A stretch of 64,000 nucleotides of DNA from Hyphomicrobiales bacterium (GTDB taxonomy: Bacteria > Pseudomonadota > Alphaproteobacteria > Rhizobiales > Aestuariivirgaceae): positions 1 to 64,000 of the forward strand of contig JACPNZ010000018.1 of NCBI GenBank assembly GCA_016185245.1. Reading direction: 5' to 3'. Both the position numbers and the translations under genes were made by a program. Shown piece by piece: positions 59,098 through 64,000 of this stretch. The stretch's first letter is position 1, and every line of letters begins with the position of its first letter. Below the pieces are notes generated by a model that did no database searches, was not told the DNA's origin, and saw only the letters and a program-made list of their open reading frames with translations.

Positions 59098-60638
59098 TTC
59101 ATCGCCAGGGCTTGCGGCAGATGGCGCGTAAACCAGCCGCGCAATCTGGCGAGGCTTGGATGCCGCAAATTGGCGGCGAGAGAGGACGCAACGCGGGGCA
59201 TGTGGCGGATGTAGCCGGGCTTGCCGTCGCGCCGGGCGAGGCGGGCGAAGATGCCGAGGATCTTGCTGGCCCGCTGGGCGCCGAGAATCGCAAAGGCCGT
59301 TTCGAATTCGCTTCGATTGAAATCGGGTTCGCCGGCCCGGAGCGCGCAATAGTGCTCGAACGCCTTCGCCGTCAGGGCGGCATCGAGATCGACGCGGGCA
59401 TCCTGCAAGAGCGAGGCGAGATCGTAGGCGGGGTGCCCCAGCACGCAGTCCTGGGTATCGATGAGGCCGACCCGGGCAAGCCCTTGGCGCTCCGGCATCC
59501 AGATGAGATTGGGCGAATGATAATCGCGCAGCGTCCACAGCGGACGCTGTGGCTTGGCCAACGGCAACACCTCGCGCCACAGGGCCTCGTAATCGGCCCG
59601 CAGTGTTTCGGGCACTGGGGTTCCATGCAGATGCGGCCAGAACCAGGACGGCAAGAGATCGGCCTCGATGATCTGGGCTTCCTCGTCGTAGGGTGGAATG
59701 ATGTGACTGCGGCTGGGACCGGCGGCGACCTGCGAGGGCCAGTCCTGGCGCGCCATATGGGCAAGCACTTCGACCGCCGCCGCCATCGGCTCGGCCATAT
59801 CGTGGCCCTCAAGGATCAGGCGGCCGTAGACGGCGCGGCCCAGGTCCTCGATGACGGCGAGACCCTTGGTGAGATCGCTGGCCAGGATGCGGGGGGCGCT
59901 GTAGCCGCGCGAAACGAGTTCGCCGTTAATGGCGACGACGGTGGAAATGTCCTCGGCCAGATGGGCGATGGCGCTGTAGGGCAAGCCATGTTTCACCGGC
60001 GGGCCATCGGGCCTCGCCGGCATGTCCATGAGCAATGTCGCGGTGCCGTTTCGCTCCAAAACTTCGTAACGGCGGAACGAGGCATCGCCTTCGAGGAAAC
60101 GGCGCGTCGCACCGGTGAAGCTGCTGCCGGCCAAGAAGACATTGATCTCGGCATTGCGCCGCAGGGCCTTTTCCCAGGATCCCCGGGCGGTGAGGCCGAC
60201 CCGGCGGGTGGGGCCGCTGCCGGCGAGGGCTACTTCAAGAACATCGGCAAAGCCCTGCCAGTCGCGGCGGCCGGGCCATTCGACCAGTAGAACATGACTC
60301 TTCGCCAGTTCGTCGAGGCCAAGCTCGTCGGCTTCCGCCGCCGAGCCGAGGCGATAGAGATCGGCATGGGCGACGGGCAGGCGGGTCTCGGTGTAGGTCT
60401 GCACCAGGGTGAAGGTGGGGCTCGGCACCTCGAAGTCTTCGCCGCCATCGGCCAGCGCCCGGATGAAGGCCCGGGCAAAGGTCGATTTTCCCGCACCCAG
60501 CTCCCCCGACAGGAGGATCACCGCACCGGGCCTGGCCATCAGCGACAGTTCGGCGGCGAGCCCTTCGAGCTCGGCCACCGCGCAGAGCCTTGGCATATCC
60601 GCGCCGGCCACGCGATCAAGCACTCTTGCGCTGGTCAT
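59094..60638 (-). CDS. tsaE: Fusion of TsaE (tRNA t6A ATPase) and AmgK-like sugar kinase
   Basis: A 514-residue two-domain protein. The first 160 residues are TsaE, which powers N6-threonylcarbamoyl-adenosine modification of tRNA: Walker A LLSGELGAGKSTFARAFIRA (about 42-61), PSPTFTLVQTY and HADLYRLGSAAEADELGLDE. From about residue 180 follows an aminoglycoside-phosphotransferase-fold kinase like AmgK, which phosphorylates MurNAc/GlcNAc at C1: catalytic LRDYHSPNLIWM and metal site GLIDTQDCVLGHPAYDLASL. Such fusions occur in Rhizobiales. ATG at 60638 overlaps divL by 23 bases; ATG at 60596 is an alternative. Confidence 0.88.
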   Translation of the reverse strand: MTSARVLDRVAGADMPRLCAVAELEGLAAELSLMARPGAVILLSGELGAGKSTFARAFIRALADGGEDFEVPSPTFTLVQTYTETRLPVAHADLYRLGSAAEADELGLDELAKSHVLLVEWPGRRDWQGFADVLEVALAGSGPTRRVGLTARGSWEKALRRNAEINVFLAGSSFTGATRRFLEGDASFRRYEVLERNGTATLLMDMPARPDGPPVKHGLPYSAIAHLAEDISTVVAINGELVSRGYSAPRILASDLTKGLAVIEDLGRAVYGRLILEGHDMAEPMAAAVEVLAHMARQDWPSQVAAGPSRSHIIPPYDEEAQIIEADLLPSWFWPHLHGTPVPETLRADYEALWREVLPLAKPQRPLWTLRDYHSPNLIWMPERQGLARVGLIDTQDCVLGHPAYDLASLLQDARVDLDAALTAKAFEHYCALRAGEPDFNRSEFETAFAILGAQRASKILGIFARLARRDGKPGYIRHMPRVASSLAANLRHPSLARLRGWFTRHLPQALAMK

Positions 60639-63069
60639 CGGCGAGAGCCGGGCGCCGCCCCTGGCCGCGCGGCCCCTCGATGGGGAAGGTGCACAGCACC
60701 GTGGTGCCCTGGTTGATCTTGGAGTGCAGCGACACCTGGCCATCGTGAAGTTCGACGAAGCTCTTGACGATGGCGAGGCCGAGGCCGGGGCCCCGATGGC
60801 CGCCCGGAAGGGGGCGCGACTGGAAGCGGTCGAAGGCCTGTTTCTGGAATTCCGGTTCGATGCCGCGGCCCGAATCGGAGACCCACAGTTGCAGGCTGGC
60901 GCCGCTGCGCCTGGCGCCCAGCCGCACCGTGCCGCCGATTGGCGAGAAGCCGACCGCATTGGAGAGCAGATTGAACAGCACCTGCTCGATGCGCTTGGGA
61001 TCGGCGATGAAGGACACGGCGTCGGCGGCGACCTCGATGTTGAGGGTCAAGTCGCGCCGCTCGATGGCTGGCCCGAGTTTTTCGGCCACCGCCTGAAGGA
61101 GGCCGGGCACATCGATCTGTTCGAGTTTCAGTTCCATGGCGCCGGCATCGATGGCCGAGAGATCGATGATGGCGTCGATGATGTTCTTCAATTCCTCCGA
61201 CGACTTGCGGATATCCAGCACATATTCGTGCTGCTTGGCCGAGAGCGGACCGGCAATGCCCATCTGCAGGCCCTCGGCGAAGCCCAGCACGCTGGTGAGG
61301 GGGGTACGGATCTCGTAGGAGACATTCGACAGGAACATGTTCTTGAGCCGATCGGCGGCTTCCAGCGCGTCGGCCCGGTCGCGGAGCGCCCGTTCCATGC
61401 GGGCGGAAGCCGAGATGTCGGAGAAGGTCAAGAGCGTATTGCCGTCGGGCAAAGGCACGGTAGCATACTGCAACACGCGCTCGCTGGTAGCGAGCTTGCC
61501 GTAAATGGGCTTGCGCTCGGTATCGAGCCGGGTCACGCCGAATTTCACTTCCTCCCAGGCCGAGGCTTCGGCTTCGACATGGGTGCCGCGCCGGGCCAGG
61601 CTTTCGACATGCGGCTCCTGTTCGAGGAGCGAAACGTCGAGGTTCCAGTACTGGGCGAAGGCCGGATTGAACAGCTTGAGCCTTCCGTCGGAACCGAACA
61701 GGGCAACCCCCTCTTCGAGGTTGTCGAGGGTCTCGCGCTGCACGCCGATCAGCTCGTTGTAGCGTCTCTCGTGCCGGATTTCGTCGGTGGCGTTCTCGTA
61801 GAGATAGGTGACGCCGCCGAAGGGATGCTGTTCGCACACCACATGCAGCGAGCGGCCGTCGGGCAGATACCACCAGCTCTCGCGAATTTCCAACGTGGTG
61901 TAGGCGGAGAGCTGCCTGGCCCGCCATTCGCGGTAATTGGCCTGTTCCGGCAGGCAGCGCTGGGCCCGCAGCCGATCGAGAATCTCGCCGTCGGTGGGGC
62001 GTGTCTCCAGCCACTTGTCGTCGACCGGCCACAGGGCGGCATAGGCGGCGTTGTGGAACCTGAGGCGCTGGTCGGGGCCGAAAATGGCGATGGCCGTATC
62101 GAGCTTGTTGAGGGTCGAGGCATGGGCCTTGATGTGGCGGTCGAGTTCCTTTTCGGCCTCCTCCAGCGCCGACATGTCGACGGCGAAGCCGGCCCGGCCC
62201 TCGTTGAGTTCGATTTCGTAGACATCGAGGGCCCGCATGGCGCCGGCGACGACGGCGTGGGCCCTTCCGGCATAGCCGGGCCGGCCGTTGGCGGCGGACC
62301 GGTCGATCTTGGAGTCCTCGGCGATTTCCAGTGCGGCCTTGAGCACCGAGCCACTGTCGGGGGCCTCGACGGCGCGAACATAGGCCTGGTTCACCCAGGC
62401 GAGTTTGCCGTCGGAGCCGCGCAGCCACACCGGGAGCGGCGCGGCATCGAGAACCGCACTCAGCCGCTCCACCTGCTTGCCGAGCTTGCGCGCGTCGTCG
62501 GCAAGCTCGGTGATCTGGCGGCGCTCGCCGGCGAGTGGCCGGAAGCGCAGGGTGGCAAGCCCTCCGGCGGTGCGGCCGTCGGCCTCGAGAAGCTCGTTGG
62601 CGCTGGTGCGTACGCCGATGTTGAAGGCGGTTCCCGCGTCGCGCAGCTCGGCCACCGCGGCGCTGAGCGCGTCGGCCGAATCATGTTCGAGCCAGCCGGC
62701 GAAATCGCCGAGGTCTTCGGCGGTCTGGGGCACCAGGGCGGCCCCGTGCATGCTGCCGACGACCCGGTCGGGGACGCCGTCACGGCCGCGCCAGATCAGC
62801 AGCACATGGGATTCGGCGGCAATCGCCGTTTCGGCCTCGTTGAGGCGAACTTCCAGCTCGGCGATGCGGCGCTGGGCGGCGGTGCCGCCGCTGGTCAGGC
62901 GCCTGACCGCGACCGCAGCCCAGGCCAGTACCGCGACGCTGCCGACGATCGCCACCAGCGATACCGGATCGGCCGAGGGCATGGTGAAGGAGGCGGCATT
63001 GGCAGAGGCGAACGGCAGCAGGCTGGCGAGACCCAGTCCCGCGATATTACCGCCGCCGCGCCAGCCCAT
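60616..63069 (-). CDS. divL: Cell-cycle pseudokinase-type sensor DivL (tyrosine at the H-box)
   Basis: An 817-residue protein of the DivL family that controls CckA-CtrA in alphaproteobacteria. An N-terminal membrane helix (about 35-55, PVSLVAIVGSVAVLAWAAVA) is followed by several PAS regions (VLDAAPLPVWLRGSDGKLAW; LDTAIAIFGPDQRLRFHNAA; LDNLEEGVALFGSDGRLKLF). The DHp helix reads NVSYEIRTPLTSVLGFAEGL, with Tyr585 where kinases have His. The ATPase keeps NLLSNAVGFS, DSGRGIEPE and GHRGPGLGLAIVKSF. The position next to ahcY and tsaE is usual for divL. Confidence 0.9.
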   Translation of the reverse strand: MGWRGGGNIAGLGLASLLPFASANAASFTMPSADPVSLVAIVGSVAVLAWAAVAVRRLTSGGTAAQRRIAELEVRLNEAETAIAAESHVLLIWRGRDGVPDRVVGSMHGAALVPQTAEDLGDFAGWLEHDSADALSAAVAELRDAGTAFNIGVRTSANELLEADGRTAGGLATLRFRPLAGERRQITELADDARKLGKQVERLSAVLDAAPLPVWLRGSDGKLAWVNQAYVRAVEAPDSGSVLKAALEIAEDSKIDRSAANGRPGYAGRAHAVVAGAMRALDVYEIELNEGRAGFAVDMSALEEAEKELDRHIKAHASTLNKLDTAIAIFGPDQRLRFHNAAYAALWPVDDKWLETRPTDGEILDRLRAQRCLPEQANYREWRARQLSAYTTLEIRESWWYLPDGRSLHVVCEQHPFGGVTYLYENATDEIRHERRYNELIGVQRETLDNLEEGVALFGSDGRLKLFNPAFAQYWNLDVSLLEQEPHVESLARRGTHVEAEASAWEEVKFGVTRLDTERKPIYGKLATSERVLQYATVPLPDGNTLLTFSDISASARMERALRDRADALEAADRLKNMFLSNVSYEIRTPLTSVLGFAEGLQMGIAGPLSAKQHEYVLDIRKSSEELKNIIDAIIDLSAIDAGAMELKLEQIDVPGLLQAVAEKLGPAIERRDLTLNIEVAADAVSFIADPKRIEQVLFNLLSNAVGFSPIGGTVRLGARRSGASLQLWVSDSGRGIEPEFQKQAFDRFQSRPLPGGHRGPGLGLAIVKSFVELHDGQVSLHSKINQGTTVLCTFPIEGPRGQGRRPALADDQRKSA

Positions 63070-63174
63070 CTCGTTTTCGGTTCCTTGGCCCCGGGGGACG
63101 CCCTGTCCGAATCAGCCTACGCCCGCCCCGGAAAAGATATAGCCAGAAACCCGGAGCGCCGGAATCCTCGAATA

Positions 63175-63283
63175 GATCACGATGATTTTGGATTGAAACA
63201 ATCCAAAATCATGAACGTGATCGTTTCGGTATAGTTGAGCATGATGTTATCCAAAAAGTGGTACCCACTTTTTGGCGTCATGC
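63175..63283 (-). repeat. Two-hairpin intergenic element, copy 2 (downstream of ahcY)
   Basis: Reverse-oriented relative of 17608-17715. Hairpin B: GATCACG (63175-63181) with CGTGATC (63216-63222), 14-base arms 63182-63195 and 63199-63212, AAA loop and a GAA bulge. Hairpin A: CCAAAAAGTGG (63251-63261) with CCACTTTTTGG (63265-63275). It ends two bases from the ahcY stop and may also act as its transcription end. Confidence 0.85.
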
Positions 63284-63284
63284 T

Positions 63285-64000
63285 TCAATACCGGTAGTAG
63301 TCCGGCTTGAAAGGGCCCTGGCGGGCAACACCGATATAGGCGGCCTGGTCGTCGCGCAGCGTCGTCAGCTTCACCCCCAGCTTGGCCAGATGCAGGCTCG
63401 CCACCTTCTCGTCCAGGTGCTTGGGCAGCACATAGACTTCGTTCTTGTATTTGGCGGTGCGGGCGTTGGTGAAGAGCTCGATCTGGGCCAGGGTCTGGTT
63501 GGTGAAGGAGGCCGACATGACGAAGCTCGGGTGGCCGGTGGCGTTGCCGAGATTGACCAGCCGGCCCTGGGACAGGAGGATCACCCGGGCGCCTGACGGC
63601 ATGTGCACCATGTCGACTTGGGGCTTGATGTTGGTCCACTTGAAGTTGCGCAGGTCCGAGACCTGAATCTCGTTGTCGAAATTGCCGATATTGCAGACGA
63701 TCGCCATGTCCTTCATCTGCTTCATGTGGTCGACGGTGATCACGTCCTTGTTGCCGGTCGCGGTCACGAAGATGTCGGCCGAGGCCACCACGTCGTCGAG
63801 GGTCTGCACGGCAAAGCCGTCCATTGCCGCCTGAAGGGCACAGATGGGATCGATCTCGGTCACCACGACGCGGGCGCCCGAACCTTTGAGCGACTGGGCC
63901 GAGCCCTTGCCCACGTCGCCATAGCCGCAGACCACGGCGACCTTGCCGGCCATCATCACGTCGGTGCCGCGACGGATGGCGTCGACGAGGGACTCGCGGC
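63285..64000 (-). CDS. ahcY: S-adenosylhomocysteine hydrolase (partial, N-terminus outside window)
   Basis: C-terminal about 238 residues of the NAD-dependent enzyme that splits S-adenosylhomocysteine to adenosine and homocysteine. The NAD-binding fold is [22 protein letters not shown]; further marks are [39 protein letters not shown] and [22 protein letters not shown], ending in the conserved KPDYYRY. The 5' part, promoter and any riboswitch lie beyond base 64000. Confidence 0.97.
   Translation of the reverse strand, partial: RESLVDAIRRGTDVMMAGKVAVVCGYGDVGKGSAQSLKGSGARVVVTEIDPICALQAAMDGFAVQTLDDVVASADIFVTATGNKDVITVDHMKQMKDMAIVCNIGNFDNEIQVSDLRNFKWTNIKPQVDMVHMPSGARVILLSQGRLVNLGNATGHPSFVMSASFTNQTLAQIELFTNARTAKYKNEVYVLPKHLDEKVASLHLAKLGVKLTTLRDDQAAYIGVARQGPFKPDYYRY

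Noticed and set aside
63285-64000. An S-adenosylhomocysteine riboswitch for ahcY
   Set aside because: The 5' end of ahcY lies outside the window, so it cannot be judged.

Overview
The window looks like chromosomal DNA of an alphaproteobacterium, most likely a member of Hyphomicrobiales (Rhizobiales). This rests on its high GC with strong third-position GC, the syntenies mutS-glnD-murJ, ubiE-ubiB-coaBC-dut, hrcA with grpE, dnaK-dnaJ and divL-tsaE-addB-addA-trxA, a DivL-type kinase with tyrosine in place of the H-box histidine, a tRNA-His without an encoded G at position -1, AddAB instead of RecBCD, and a phasin preceded by PhaR-type operators. No phage, plasmid origin or CRISPR array was seen, and no gap longer than 300 bases lacks a gene.

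Layout. 1-1993: a repeat copy at the left edge, then an FAA-hydrolase family enzyme, a conserved hypothetical and a c-type cytochrome on the minus strand. 2102-10848: glycolate oxidase glcDEF runs with overlapping stop/start codons directly into urease ureDABCEFG, ten genes that look like one transcription unit. 10874-16437: tRNA-His, a PHA phasin, a long soluble PAS histidine kinase, a Cys/Arg-rich unknown protein, a Gfo/Idh/MocA oxidoreductase and betI. 16472-19815: a palindromic operator, a good promoter and the choline ABC transporter choXWV. 19822-25551: two short, probably decayed ORFs, a membrane protein, comM, a hybrid histidine kinase and an OlsB-like acyltransferase. 25556-38062: maeB (minus) and mutS-glnD-murJ (plus), separated by an AT-richer island of about 3.1 kb (about 27,909-31,039) that carries an Orc1/Cdc6-like ATPase, small ORFs and an IS1-like transposase. 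38087-44696: ubiquinone, CoA and dUTP housekeeping genes leading to moeB, hrcA and grpE. 44700-49097: alkB, a cupin, dnaK and dnaJ. 49101-64000 (all minus): rph-rdgB-hemW, trxA, then the overlapping series divL, tsaE-amgK fusion, murU-like, addB, addA, with the 3' part of ahcY at the right edge.

How the genes work together. The glc-ure block couples glyoxylate formation with urea breakdown, and the neighbouring FAA-hydrolase protein could be a ureidoglycolate lyase that would make both products (inference). betI with choXWV is a choline uptake module without the bet oxidation genes. The tsaE-amgK fusion and the adjacent murU-like gene resemble the cell-wall sugar recycling pathway, here linked to DivL cell-cycle signalling and AddAB recombination.

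Two structural points stand out. Bases 1-141 are an exact inverted copy of 14692-14832, including the last 15 codons of the oxidoreductase gene, so the left edge is either a real inverted repeat or an assembly overlap. A 108-109 bp two-hairpin element occurs twice, at 17608-17715 and in opposite orientation at 63175-63283, with base changes that preserve the stems.
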